Shown here: piece by piece, positions 10,229 to 20,386 of the stretch | Layout: every line of letters starts with the position of its first letter | Position numbering within the stretch: position 1 is the stretch's first letter | Assembly (NCBI GenBank): GCA_001970955.1 | Contig: MPUH01000281.1 | Span: 1 to 64,000 of the forward strand | DNA: 64,000 nt | DNA from: Stentor coeruleus | Taxonomy: Eukaryota; Ciliophora; Heterotrichea; Heterotrichida; Stentoridae | Direction: 5' to 3' | Made by a program: the position numbers and the translations under genes | Notes under the pieces: generated by a model | Told to the model about the DNA's origin: nothing | The model's input: only the letters and a program-made list of their open reading frames with translations | Database searches by the model: none

Positions 10229-12778
10229 ATGGGTAACTGTTCCAGCGTACCAAAAACCAAAAAAACTCATCGAAAGCAAGCATCAACTTCAATCCAAAGT
10301 GATTTCCTCCTTGAACTAAAAATTGGCACAGCCAAAGAAAAAGTGCCAAATAAATCATCGAAAATTCTAATCGAAGGAGCTCTGAAAAAACATTATTTAT
10401 TCTCAGACATCTTCGACGAAGACTTAGATTTCATTATGAATTCTCTAATTTTCTTCAGTATTTCTGCTGAAGAATATGTATTCAAACAAGGAGAAATTGG
10501 GTCAACATTTTTTATAGTCGAGTCAGGCAAACTAGAAGTTATAAGAAATGGCATAAAAAAAACAGTCCTTCAATCAGGAGATTATTTCGGAGATATGTCT
10601 TTATTAACTGATTTCCCAAGACGAGCATCTATAAAAACACTTGAATACTCAGAACTTTGGGGTATTGGCCGTGAAGCTTTTCGTGAATTAATCTATAGAA
10701 TAAACAAAAGGTCTTTAAGTGAGATTCAAGCTTTTATATCTCAATTAAAAACTTTTTCAAGTCTTCCTGATTATCAAATAAAAGAATTAGCTAATGTTTC
10801 AGTTCAACATCGGTTTAAAGATAATATGCGAATTATATGTGAAGGTGATGAAGGGGTTTTATTATATATTATCAAAGAAGGGAAAGCTGTGGCTAAGTTC
10901 CAGGGTATTGAGAAATTTAGGCTTATTGCTGGAGAAATTTTTGGGGAAGCTGAAGTATTTGGAGATGATAATATTAGGAAATACTCAGTTTATTCTGTAG
11001 GAGATACAAGGGTTTTATCATTGAGTACTCATAGTATTAATAAGATATTAGGAGAAAACTTTAGAGAGATAATATTTAAAAACCAAGCGAGGAACACTTT
11101 GTTATCATCGAAATTCACAAAACATTTATCAAGAGATTCTATAAATCATATAATTGAAGCTTGTGAATGGAAAAAACTCAAACCTGATGATGATGCTTTG
11201 GAAAGTCCAATTGATAAAGCTAAGGTTTATATATTGTGTATGGGGGCATTGAAATCAGAAAAAGCTATTTATGAAGATCACAAAGTTATTGGGTTTATTG
11301 AAAAAAAAAGAGATAAAACTCTTGTTGATATTACTCTGAGTGCTATAACTGAGTCGATGATTGGGATAATTTCCTTAATACAAATAGAAGTTATAACAAA
11401 AATGCATTGGCATGATCTTCGTAGACAGTTAAAAAACATCCATGTTTTGAAGAAAATTGAATTTTTATCAGTCCTTTCTAATTCTAAACTTAGATACATG
11501 TCATCAGTTGCCAAACGTCAGAGTTTTGAGAAAAAAGAAGTGATTTTTCGATGTGGTGAAGCTGCCAAAACAATTTTTGTCATCTTAAGTGGGAAAGTCA
11601 AAATTTATTATCATGGGAAAAAACTAAGGGTTTTGGGCAAATATGAGATTTTTGGGGATAATTGTTTACAGGAAAAATCAAGATCGGTAAATGCTAAAGC
11701 TGTGAGAAAAAGTAAATGTATTGTTATAAATGATGAGGATATTCTTGATATAATGGATAATGAGACTAGGTATAAAGTAAAAAAAACCAAGAGTTTTTTA
11801 TCGCATTTCAAACTTTATGAACTTTTACTAGTCAAACAAGTTGGAAAAACTGAAGAAAAAGATGCTTTTTTGTCTTTTGTTAATGATATTCAATGTTTTT
11901 TCTATGTAGAAACTATAAAAAAGGAAAAAGTTACAACGAAAGAGACATTTAAGCAACTACTTAATGAGAAAAACATTGCTATTTCTATTGAACACCCACA
12001 GATTATAAGACTTGCTAAAACATTTTCTGATTCACTTTTCATATATATTGTATATGAAAATTTTATGGTTAGTGATTTTTCTGGCATACTTAATATTCCT
12101 TTGATAGAAGAACATGCAAAGTTTTTAGCAGCATCTTTGCTTTCTATTCTTGAGTATTTGCATGAAAAAAATATTATTTATCGTGAATTCAATCCTATTA
12201 CATTGAGTTTGGGTAATAATGGTTACCCTTTTATATCAAATTTACGTTCAGCAAAAGTTGTTAAGGATAGGACTAAAACCCGTTTGGAGGTGAATCCTTA
12301 TACAGCACCTGAAATGATTATTGCTGAAGGGTACAACAAATCAGTAAATTTCTGGAACTTAGGTGTTATGATTTATCAATTTTTATACAATGCTCTTCCT
12401 TTTGACCTTAATAAAATTGATTCTCCATTTGACATGTATAACAAAATACTTAAAGGTGAATTAATTTTCCCAATTGATAGTAAATATATAAGGGCTAATG
12501 AATTAATAAATCATCTTCTAAAAAAAGATTTAGGAACTCGTGCTGGATTAAATGATGCAAAATATTCTCGATGGCTTGATGCAATAGACTGGCAGAGAGT
12601 CAAAAATTTAGAATATGAATCACCATTCAAGCCTCAAATTGTTTTTCAAAGGCAGACAAATTTATCTAAATGTACATCTTTAACAAGACATGTACATGAA
12701 ATGAATAAACTAGAAAATGAGCAGGGACAAAAACCCAAAAAAAGTAATAAAAGAATGAATTGGGATAAGTTTTTCTAG
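10229..12778 (+). CDS. PKG-like protein: four cyclic-nucleotide-binding domains and a pseudokinase, copy 1
   Basis: An 849-residue protein with the architecture of alveolate cGMP-dependent kinase: four cyclic-nucleotide-binding domains (about 52-165, 170-285, 300-400, 405-515, the third degenerate) then an AGC-kinase fold and a tail ending WDKFF. The N-terminus MGNCSS is a myristoylation site (Gly2) with a palmitoylatable Cys4. Phosphate-binding-cassette remnants are FGD(120-122)...PRRAS, FGE(238-240)...R250 and FGD(475-477)...R485. The kinase part lacks every catalytic signature: no glycine loop, the VAIK lysine is Glu561, HRD is Y-R-E (651-653) with the later Lys and Asn also lost, and DFG is N-L-R (671-673). 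The APE motif is kept. The most likely role is a membrane-anchored cyclic-nucleotide-responsive scaffold or PKG decoy. The inverted paralogue at 21232-23781 has the same length and the same losses. Confidence 0.9.
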   Translation: MGNCSSVPKTKKTHRKQASTSIQSDFLLELKIGTAKEKVPNKSSKILIEGALKKHYLFSDIFDEDLDFIMNSLIFFSISAEEYVFKQGEIGSTFFIVESGKLEVIRNGIKKTVLQSGDYFGDMSLLTDFPRRASIKTLEYSELWGIGREAFRELIYRINKRSLSEIQAFISQLKTFSSLPDYQIKELANVSVQHRFKDNMRIICEGDEGVLLYIIKEGKAVAKFQGIEKFRLIAGEIFGEAEVFGDDNIRKYSVYSVGDTRVLSLSTHSINKILGENFREIIFKNQARNTLLSSKFTKHLSRDSINHIIEACEWKKLKPDDDALESPIDKAKVYILCMGALKSEKAIYEDHKVIGFIEKKRDKTLVDITLSAITESMIGIISLIQIEVITKMHWHDLRRQLKNIHVLKKIEFLSVLSNSKLRYMSSVAKRQSFEKKEVIFRCGEAAKTIFVILSGKVKIYYHGKKLRVLGKYEIFGDNCLQEKSRSVNAKAVRKSKCIVINDEDILDIMDNETRYKVKKTKSFLSHFKLYELLLVKQVGKTEEKDAFLSFVNDIQCFFYVETIKKEKVTTKETFKQLLNEKNIAISIEHPQIIRLAKTFSDSLFIYIVYENFMVSDFSGILNIPLIEEHAKFLAASLLSILEYLHEKNIIYREFNPITLSLGNNGYPFISNLRSAKVVKDRTKTRLEVNPYTAPEMIIAEGYNKSVNFWNLGVMIYQFLYNALPFDLNKIDSPFDMYNKILKGELIFPIDSKYIRANELINHLLKKDLGTRAGLNDAKYSRWLDAIDWQRVKNLEYESPFKPQIVFQRQTNLSKCTSLTRHVHEMNKLENEQGQKPKKSNKRMNWDKFF

Positions 12779-13253
12779 ATGGATAAGATTATAATGGTAA
12801 ATAGATTGATTTAGAAATTATTAGTTAAGAAGGTTATGAAAGTTTATTTAAAGAGTTAATTCTTTCTGTTTTTAGATGTTTGATAACAATTTTACTTATA
12901 TTTTACATTATATTAACTTAGTAAGAAATATTTTTTAGAGATCCCTCCTTTTAAAAATAACAAATTTTTTAGCATACTTAAGTTCAGAAATAATAATAGA
13001 AGCTATAATCTGTATATTTCATCCCAATTATCTTAACAAAGAGAGCCTGCAAGTCCAGTCTAATCTTAAGGAATATTATTATTCAAATAGACGAAATACT
13101 TTAAAAATCCTTTTATCCAAAGAATGACTTAGAAAATTTACTATAAAATCTTTTACTTTTAGCATAATTTACTATAAAAACCTTATTTCATATGTTTTTA
13201 TATAGTATCAGTTAATTTGCCATGCATAAGTGCCAATAATAGTTTTACTTAGT
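12779..13253. other. Intergenic spacer after PKG-like copy 1
   Basis: AT-rich, no gene recognised. The first part is G-rich and C-poor on the plus strand, as is usual downstream of plus-strand genes in this window. Confidence 0.5.
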
Positions 13254-13442
13254 CTATTTATCAGGCTTTATTTCCTTTTTTATAATTGCAGCAAGTATTA
13301 TATTATTTGTGAGCATAATATTTTTTTTTTCATATTGTCCTTTGTGCAGGTTCGTTGGGTTACTTTCTCTTTGGATAATCATTCTGTTTGATATAGTTAA
13401 AACCAGCATCCAAAAAGGCAATATAGAGGTTGTAATTCCCAT
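13254..13442 (-). CDS. Possible small one-TM peptide (62 aa), weak
   Basis: Short open frame with a hydrophobic start (MGITTSILPFWMLVLTI) and a polar, lysine-rich end. It sits alone between convergent neighbours and resembles nothing I recognise. In such AT-rich sequence a 62-codon frame can arise by chance, so this is only a candidate. Confidence 0.2.
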   Translation of the reverse strand: MGITTSILPFWMLVLTISNRMIIQRESNPTNLHKGQYEKKNIMLTNNIILAAIIKKEIKPDK

Positions 13443-13716
13443 ATAAAATCATATTTCATGGTATATATCTTATTGTTAATAAAGAAAGGTTTATAGTACC
13501 TTTTCAAAGATCTTTAGCAAAAATACTGTTTTTATAAACAAAATACGATAGTTAGTGTGAGTTTTGTGGGGTTTTTTATAAGATTATTAAGCAATGATCA
13601 GCAATATTTTGAATTAAATAGCAAATTGCTTACAAATAGAATTTGGAATTAAAAGATATATGAAGATATAAGGCTATCAATATTGATAAATAGAAGTAAG
13701 TATTAAAAGATAAGGC

Positions 13717-14334
13717 TTAACAATTATCATGACTAGTTTTTAGCATTGCAGACATTGGAATGCCTAAAGCTTCTATAATTGGGTGATAACTTGGGACTTC
13801 AGTATTAACATTCCGAGCTAAAATCCAAGCATACTTCCAATGAAAAACCCATAAAGAAATACAACTGAAAACCAAAGACGACTTTTCATAGTCAGTACGT
13901 ATAACTTTATAATCACCAAGAGGAGCAAACCTGAAAAATTTAGCATAAAGTTGTCCTGGAATATTCGTATCAGCAAAGACCTCACCAATTATACTATGAT
14001 TTTTCCCATTAATAATCTCTGAGTTTAGAACGCCAACTCTTCCATCTTCTCTTATATAATACAATGCTTGTGTACAGTTTCCTTTAGCCCAAGGAAAGTC
14101 TGAAGTTCTAAGCACATCATACCATGTTCCAAGATATTGCCCAGCATTAAAATCCTCAAATGAATAATGAAAATTTTTATCTTTTAAAGATACATATTGC
14201 TCTGCGTTCTTTGGTATTGATGGACATGGACCCCAACCAAAGTACCCTGTAACAATCATGTCTTTAAGGATGAAAGATAAGAAAATAAGGGTTTTGAAAT
14301 TAAGACCCATATTTACCATTAATATTGTAAACAC
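13717..14334 (-). CDS. Secreted lipocalin (apolipoprotein D / Blc type)
   Basis: A 205-residue protein. After a hydrophobic leader (probable true start at the in-frame Met of MGLNFKTLIFLSF, nine residues in) comes the lipocalin signature FNAGQYLGTWYDVLR, the conserved G-x-W strand A motif. Later come strand motifs YKVIRTDYEKSSLVFSC and WILAR, which match the later conserved regions of apolipoprotein D/bacterial Blc lipocalins. Cys pairs fit the usual disulfides. Members bind small hydrophobic ligands such as lipids, retinoids and pigments inside an eight-strand barrel. The ligand here is unknown. No introns and no relation to the flanking genes. Confidence 0.85.
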   Translation of the reverse strand: MFTILMVNMGLNFKTLIFLSFILKDMIVTGYFGWGPCPSIPKNAEQYVSLKDKNFHYSFEDFNAGQYLGTWYDVLRTSDFPWAKGNCTQALYYIREDGRVGVLNSEIINGKNHSIIGEVFADTNIPGQLYAKFFRFAPLGDYKVIRTDYEKSSLVFSCISLWVFHWKYAWILARNVNTEVPSYHPIIEALGIPMSAMLKTSHDNC

Positions 14335-14944
14335 AAATTATGGTTTTTGTGTTATAAGAGACCTAAAATCTAAAGGTCACTAATATTATCTTATAGTCTT
14401 AAAAAAATAATATAATTCATTGTTCTAATCTCTCCCTTTTTTCACACAATATTCTAAATCATAGTTAAAATAACTTCTTTCCCCTACTCTAAAACTTTTT
14501 ATTCCACTCTAAAGTCTAATATTTTTATAAATCATCTCTTCCCTTCATCGAACTTTTAACATAAATCTCTAAAACCTTATACGCATATAATAATTCCATA
14601 CCATATTTAAANAAACCTTATACGCATATAATAATTCCATACCATATTTAAAATATTATAAATATTATATTTACATCATTTCATCTATCATATTTCATCT
14701 TTCTTCTATATTACCTTCTAAAAGCCCATCCAAATCTCATAATCAAAAATCTAAACAAATCTCATATCTCCATATATCAAATTATAATTTTATTAACAGC
14801 AATTTTCATATACATAATCATCATACCAAAAAGTTTATATAAATCTATTATAATCTAAACTTTTTTTATCATTATCCTATACTTTTCCCTCAAATAATCA
14901 AACTTAACCTATAAATTATCCTGATATTACAAATTACCATATAT
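14335..14944. other. Intergenic spacer containing a scaffold join
   Basis: AT-rich spacer with no gene. On the plus strand it is C-rich and G-poor from about 14400 onward. It contains a single N at 14612 flanked by an exact duplication (separate entry). Confidence 0.55.
14572..14652. repeat. Assembly-join duplication around N at 14612
   Basis: The 40 bases before the N (14572-14611) are repeated exactly after it (14613-14652). Identical sequence touching a lone N on both sides is what unmerged overlapping contig ends look like, so this is most likely not a biological repeat. Confidence 0.85.
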
Positions 14945-17900
14945 TTACTTAGTCTTAAATCCCATAACACTCTTTGTCAAATACAAAATCGCTTCTTTAA
15001 TCAATTTCTGTTGCCTTTGATGAGTCATCCACTTAGTATTCTTAACAAGTATCGAATCAAATCTAAAAGCTGACTTAGGAACTGGTCTCAAATTAGTCTT
15101 ACTTGGCGATTCTGGATTAAACCATTTTTTCTGAACATCAGAAAGCCCACCTTTTATAAACTCTTCAATCTGTGGAGCAACAATAGGGAATCTAGCTCTA
15201 ATAAGTGTATTAGGGTATTTTGGATGTTTCAAATTAGTTTCAAATTCTTTTATCATATAATGCTTAAAATATCTGTCCCTGTCAATTTTCAAATCATCTT
15301 TTTCCCCTAATTTAGGATGATAATTTATATCTATATCAGCCAAAAGTTCTAATTGAATTTTTAAGTTTTGGCCTAGTTTTTGTTCTTCTTGATCCAGTTT
15401 ATAAAGTTCTTGAGAAATATTAGAACTACCCATAGTGAAAGTGTCTTTACGATTTTGTACTTGTAAAATATCTATAACTAAATTAAAAGCTCTTGAAAGG
15501 GAGAATAAAAAATACTCAATATAAAGTACAGAAATACCTTCAATACCTTTATCTTCAGTATAATTGTTTAAAAAACCATTAAGCAAAGATTCAAGCATTA
15601 TAAGATATTCTTCATGTTCCATATTAAGTTCAGTAGCTTTATTATCAAAGAATTTTAAATAGGCACTAAGAAGCCAGATTATATTAGCTGCCATATGCCT
15701 TTTTGTATATTTAGTTGGAAATACATCAACTAATCCAATATCCCACATATCCATATCTTTAACTGTTCTATCATACAATTCATTCATCGCTGCTTTTTTG
15801 GCATCAATAAAATCAAGGTTTGAAATTTCTGGTTTTTCTTTATAAGCGAAAACTCTTAGGTTAACAAATTCTACCATTTCAGGCACAAGGCCAAAATGCT
15901 CAGACTTTCTCGTTTCTACAAAAGCTAAAGAGTTTATAATAAACTTAAACTTTTTTTCTATACTCGTCATAATACTCATAGTAGCATATCTGTCCCATCC
16001 TAGTTTCAATTGTTCAAAATACATCATGAATTTTTTCCTATCAAAATCTAAATAACTCCCATTGTGAAACCCTAAAAACTTACCCTTACCATTCCAAAAT
16101 ATCGACCCAAAGTCTTCAATTTCATCAGTTTTTATTAATTCAATCCTTTCGACAAGTAAAGCAAGTTTCCTTCCCCACATAAAAGCTACAATTGACCCCC
16201 TGGTTTTCCTTGTAAGAATCTCTCTTTGCCTATTTTCCTTCATCATCTCAGCTACAGTTTTTAAAAATATAGGCCCTTTATATTCACTACAACTAAAACC
16301 ACGAGTTACATGCATGTTTTTATCTACAGGGTCTAGTTTGAAATCATAAAACTCAGGGACAATTTTAGGGAACAATTTAGAAATTTCTTTATAATACCAT
16401 GATATAACTGAATATTCATCAAATAACTCTAAAGTTACTATGCTTGGATCTTCAAAATCTAAAATCTTCATTTTCCTTATCCTAAGTTCCTTATAAGTTC
16501 CTTGACGAGTTGAGCATTTTAAAGCATAATGAAGAAATTCTGGATAATTATAAACATATTCTATAGATTCAGGGATTATATCTTCAAAACTTGTTACAAG
16601 AAGGATAAAACTACATATGTCAATTATTAAATCTTTTGATAGTAAAGATATGTCAATAAGGGAAAGATTTTTTATATTTGGGGATATAAGTTCAAGGTTA
16701 TCTTCGAATTCATTAGGATATGTGGAAATTTCAAATATACTACTGAGGTTTTGGGGTTTTAGTATGCTGATTACAGGACATTTGTATTCAAAAACACTTA
16801 TAAATTCATCTCTGCCAGCAAGTTTACTTATATGGTAATAATTAACCCCGTTTTCGGTACAACCTTTGATGATTTTGACTTTCATATGTTTGAAAAGCTC
16901 TAAGGATTCATTTTCTAATGATAAGCATTCTGGTTTTAAACAGAGAATTACGTCGGAGTACAAACAAAGATTGGGGAAAAACTTGAGGATTTCGCTTTCT
17001 GATGAAGAATGGTCTGAACTTGTATGCAAAACTATGTTAAAATAACGAGAAAAGTATCTCAGCCTATCGATTTCCATTTGTTTTATGTGGAAATTAGGTA
17101 AATCCAGCTCATGTTGCATGCTTTTAATCCTAGAATCAACCAAACTATCAAGATCTAATGCTTCACTTATACTAGAAAAAGGGGAAATTGTAAACAAAGA
17201 GTTCTCTTCTAAATTATGAGACACTTGAACCTGTTCTTTTATAATAGGTTTCTTATATGTATCCAAACCAATTTCTTCATCAAGTTTGATTTTAAAAGGA
17301 TTCTGAGCTACTGAGTGGTCTATAGTAAACGTCCTCTGTTGCAAAAGTCTTTTTTCTGTTCTTCTTCGACCTTTCTCGCAGCCATTAGCTAATATTAAAG
17401 CTTCCTCAAGTCCTCCAAGTTTACTAACTGCAACAATACGACTTTCTCCTTCAGTCATCAAGTCAACATACTCAGAAAAATTTGCAAAGTTCAAGTTTTT
17501 CCCTAAAGCCTGGACCTCATCAATAGTAAGTTTCCTATACTCTTCTTGTAATACAATAAAGAAATTCTTTTTAAATATTTCTAAAAAAACTTTATCTAGA
17601 CCTGAACGGACACATATAGGCCTAAAGACTAAAAGGGATCTAGAACTTGTCACAAGGTCAGGTAAAAAATATGAAAATAAATGAAAAGTGTCTTTTTCGT
17701 TTGTAAATGTAAAACTTTCCATTGATTGGGCTGCTAATGAGATTACTAAAGGAATACCTACTTTTCCTGCACCAATTGTATGGATTTTAAAGCCATCACT
17801 GTTAGATAAAATGAATTTACTTATATACTCAGCACGTGTGGATTCCATGAATTTCTCAAAAACCATTTGTAGATCAGGAGGGTTTTCAACTTTGAGTTCT

Positions 17901-18976
17901 GATATTTTCATAGGACTATACCCATTATAGTTTAGTAAATCAATAGTTTTACCTACTTTAAGTAGGTTTTGGTCTTTATTTTCAATGTTTTTACCTTTAA
18001 GTTTCATACTTTGCATTTTGAAGAAACTCATTATTGGGTCGATATCAAGAGTAACTGTAGTAAAGGATTCAGTTGGTATTACAACACATGTTTTTTTCAC
18101 AGTAAACACCTCAGGGAAAAAAACTGCACAATCAGTAAACCCTTGTACTGAATTCATACTTGCATATAAAACAGTAATACCATTAGGTAAATATTTCCTC
18201 GCAGCAGTAATAAATTTAAAAAACTGAGTCTGCGAATTAACATACATTGAACTTAAACATAACAATAAAAGAGGCTCCTCTTGTTTCTCTCTTAAAACCG
18301 GCATTGTTTGTTTCTGAAAAGCTTCTGTTGTTAAAACTGTTTTCTTAACAATCGCATTCAAAAATGCTCCAGTCGTTGTCATTCTTGTATTTTTCTGCCC
18401 CAATGCGATTTTTTCAGTACTTGACAGAACTTTTACATTTCTACATACAACTGTAAATCCACCATGTTTAAGTAACTCATAAAGCTTATCTTCTTGTTGT
18501 TTTAATGTTATATTCAATCTATCAAGTTCTTGAAAATCTATATCAAGAACTAAGACAATACCTGAGAAATTCAAATGATCTTCTTTTAAAACTGTAGTCC
18601 TAAGCCCTTCTTTAACTTCATTAGGGAATCTAAGATCTTTGATTATTGCTGGATGGAAATGTGCTGGGCATTTACAATTCCTACACAAAGTTGGGACGAA
18701 TGTGTTGGAATATACCATTTCAGACATTTCTAATAGAAAAACTTCAAATGGCTCATAACATTCACATGATTTGGTACATATAGAACATGATGATCTTAAG
18801 ACTCCTAAAACATCGGGACTTGGGCGTTTTTTTTGATCAAAGGCTTCGAGGAGATCTTCTTGGGTTTGGACGTATTGCTTGATACCTTCTGGGTTTGTTA
18901 GAGTTTTTATGTCTTGATCGGCGAATTGGTTTTTAAGCGCTGCTGCGAACTCTTTACGCTTTTCTTCGATTGACAT
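14945..18976 (-). CDS. Large protein with NDK-like domain(s) and an N-terminal Cys/His cluster
   Basis: A 1343-residue protein with no family I can name. Residues about 440-545 look like a nucleoside diphosphate kinase domain: LLVFRPICVRSG (the fold's first strand), GF-like IFKKNFFIVLQEEYRKLT, and a later F-SEYVDLMTEGESRIVAVSKLGG matching the NDK segment. The active-site N-x-x-H-G-S-D block is absent, so catalysis is unlikely. Weaker copies may lie near 140-290 and 640-740. The N-terminus carries C64-x2-C67-x3-C71-x-C73 and C98-x2-C101-x-C103-x2-H106-x-H108, a probable zinc site. The basic C-terminus ends in a helix-rich segment. Non-catalytic multi-NDK proteins are common in cilia (NME5/7/8 relatives), so an axonemal role is plausible but inferred. 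Confidence 0.75.
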   Translation of the reverse strand: MSIEEKRKEFAAALKNQFADQDIKTLTNPEGIKQYVQTQEDLLEAFDQKKRPSPDVLGVLRSSCSICTKSCECYEPFEVFLLEMSEMVYSNTFVPTLCRNCKCPAHFHPAIIKDLRFPNEVKEGLRTTVLKEDHLNFSGIVLVLDIDFQELDRLNITLKQQEDKLYELLKHGGFTVVCRNVKVLSSTEKIALGQKNTRMTTTGAFLNAIVKKTVLTTEAFQKQTMPVLREKQEEPLLLLCLSSMYVNSQTQFFKFITAARKYLPNGITVLYASMNSVQGFTDCAVFFPEVFTVKKTCVVIPTESFTTVTLDIDPIMSFFKMQSMKLKGKNIENKDQNLLKVGKTIDLLNYNGYSPMKISELKVENPPDLQMVFEKFMESTRAEYISKFILSNSDGFKIHTIGAGKVGIPLVISLAAQSMESFTFTNEKDTFHLFSYFLPDLVTSSRSLLVFRPICVRSGLDKVFLEIFKKNFFIVLQEEYRKLTIDEVQALGKNLNFANFSEYVDLMTEGESRIVAVSKLGGLEEALILANGCEKGRRRTEKRLLQQRTFTIDHSVAQNPFKIKLDEEIGLDTYKKPIIKEQVQVSHNLEENSLFTISPFSSISEALDLDSLVDSRIKSMQHELDLPNFHIKQMEIDRLRYFSRYFNIVLHTSSDHSSSESEILKFFPNLCLYSDVILCLKPECLSLENESLELFKHMKVKIIKGCTENGVNYYHISKLAGRDEFISVFEYKCPVISILKPQNLSSIFEISTYPNEFEDNLELISPNIKNLSLIDISLLSKDLIIDICSFILLVTSFEDIIPESIEYVYNYPEFLHYALKCSTRQGTYKELRIRKMKILDFEDPSIVTLELFDEYSVISWYYKEISKLFPKIVPEFYDFKLDPVDKNMHVTRGFSCSEYKGPIFLKTVAEMMKENRQREILTRKTRGSIVAFMWGRKLALLVERIELIKTDEIEDFGSIFWNGKGKFLGFHNGSYLDFDRKKFMMYFEQLKLGWDRYATMSIMTSIEKKFKFIINSLAFVETRKSEHFGLVPEMVEFVNLRVFAYKEKPEISNLDFIDAKKAAMNELYDRTVKDMDMWDIGLVDVFPTKYTKRHMAANIIWLLSAYLKFFDNKATELNMEHEEYLIMLESLLNGFLNNYTEDKGIEGISVLYIEYFLFSLSRAFNLVIDILQVQNRKDTFTMGSSNISQELYKLDQEEQKLGQNLKIQLELLADIDINYHPKLGEKDDLKIDRDRYFKHYMIKEFETNLKHPKYPNTLIRARFPIVAPQIEEFIKGGLSDVQKKWFNPESPSKTNLRPVPKSAFRFDSILVKNTKWMTHQRQQKLIKEAILYLTKSVMGFKTK

Positions 18977-19543
18977 TTTTATTAGAGCGAGGGAAATTTT
19001 TTAGGGGTATGCTTTTTATGTAAAATCATAAGAAAAAATTGTATTGTGAGATTATTTTTGGAATTATTTGTGATAATGTTTAAAAGTCTGGATAATATCT
19101 TTGACTCTGTGATGTTATAAATCTTATTGTCTAAATTGGGGTATTTTTATAATAAACCTTTGAATAGATATTATGATTATATTAGGGTCTATATAGTTTA
19201 TTTTAGATATAAGTATGGGATATTAAATTTCATTAGGTATAATAAAACTTCATCTTCAATTCTAGGTTTTGAATTTTATAATTTTCCCTTTGATGATTAG
19301 TGACAAAGACCTTTTGATATCATTTAGATTTAAAATTTTATATATAAACAAACAGATAAACTCATTATTTATAAGATAATATTCTGCTACATTATCTGTT
19401 ATATTTAATAATATTAAGATCTCTAATAAGATATTCAGAGATAAAGCTGACTTATAATCTTTTAAGGTTTATATCAAATTTCATTTTCTTCAAGCCTTTA
19501 ATACTCCTTTACACAAAAACTTTTTTATATGTAAAATAAAAAA
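18977..19543. other. Divergent promoter region
   Basis: AT-rich spacer between the start of the NDK-like gene (minus) and the coiled-coil gene (plus). No gene or structured element seen. Confidence 0.5.
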
Positions 19544-19942
19544 ATGAGCATTAGTGATGGTAAAGAGCCTGATATAAAAGAGTTCATACGTTTTATATAC
19601 ACACGTATTGATGTAGTCAATGAACTTTCTGCTGATATTAAACAAGATTATGAATCTTTACGCAATAATCTTAAACGAGTTGAGAAAACGGCAGAAGACA
19701 GTAGTGTGGATTTAGCAAACTCAGCTTTAGATTCGATTGAAAATGTGGAAAAGGAGTTTAGGAAAATGATTGCAGAAGAGAAAGGGGAAGTAAACTTCTT
19801 GAAGCAGCAAATCGCTGCTTCGAACCAAGATAAAATGAAAATTGAACAAAGTTGCTTGTTACTAGGAACAAGAATTGAAGAAATTGAGAGGAATGTGGGC
19901 ATTGAACTTAGGCTGCCTAGTATTTTAAATAAACCAAAATAG
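19544..19942 (+). CDS. Small acidic coiled-coil protein, unknown
   Basis: A 132-residue protein that is almost entirely helical. Heptad-like spacing runs from about residue 30 to 120 (for example NNLKRVEKTAEDS and VEKEFRKMIAEEKGEVNFLK). There is no signal peptide, membrane span or recognisable domain. Codon use is like that of its neighbours and the frame starts at the first ATG after an A-rich leader, so it is probably a real gene. A cytoskeletal or ciliary structural role is only a guess from the coiled coil. Confidence 0.65.
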   Translation: MSISDGKEPDIKEFIRFIYTRIDVVNELSADIKQDYESLRNNLKRVEKTAEDSSVDLANSALDSIENVEKEFRKMIAEEKGEVNFLKQQIAASNQDKMKIEQSCLLLGTRIEEIERNVGIELRLPSILNKPK

Positions 19943-20280
19943 ATTATGTTTGGAAATTTGATTTGTTTGATAGAATTTTTAGATGGTTTTTGAAGAGAGT
20001 GGGTTTGAAGGATTTAAAGAAGATTATTTTAGTTGAAAGGAGCTTTGAAGATTTAAAATGATATTTATTAGCTTGGAAGATATTTTATCCAGTTTTGAAG
20101 GACTATTTTTTGAGATTTATAATAATTCGGTTGATATAAACTTAAGTTTTGCTGTTAGATTTTAGTTATCTTTAATATGATAAAAATTTATGAGTATAAT
20201 ATATAAGATTAGTACTTTCATATACAATAATATAGTATTATCATCTCATATAAATCATAATAACCCAACTTATTTTCCCA
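19943..20280. other. Intergenic spacer
   Basis: No gene seen. The first 180 bases are G-rich and C-poor on the plus strand, the 3' flank pattern of plus-strand genes here. Confidence 0.5.
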
Positions 20281-20383
20281 AATTAGCTCAAGTATTTATA
20301 TATTAAATTTCATTTACTAAAAGGGGACTATAAAATTAGCTCAAGTATTTATTGAATTTCTTATACTAAAAGGGGACTATAAA
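20281..20383 (+). repeat. Two-copy tandem repeat (about 50 bp) next to a small gene
   Basis: Copy 1 starts at 20281 and copy 2 at 20334. Both begin AATTAGCTCAAGTATTTAT and end CTAAAAGGGGACTATAAA, with a few differences between. The second copy ends about four bases before the proposed start codon of the following gene, so the repeat may carry promoter elements. Confidence 0.8.
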
Positions 20384-20386
20384 AAT

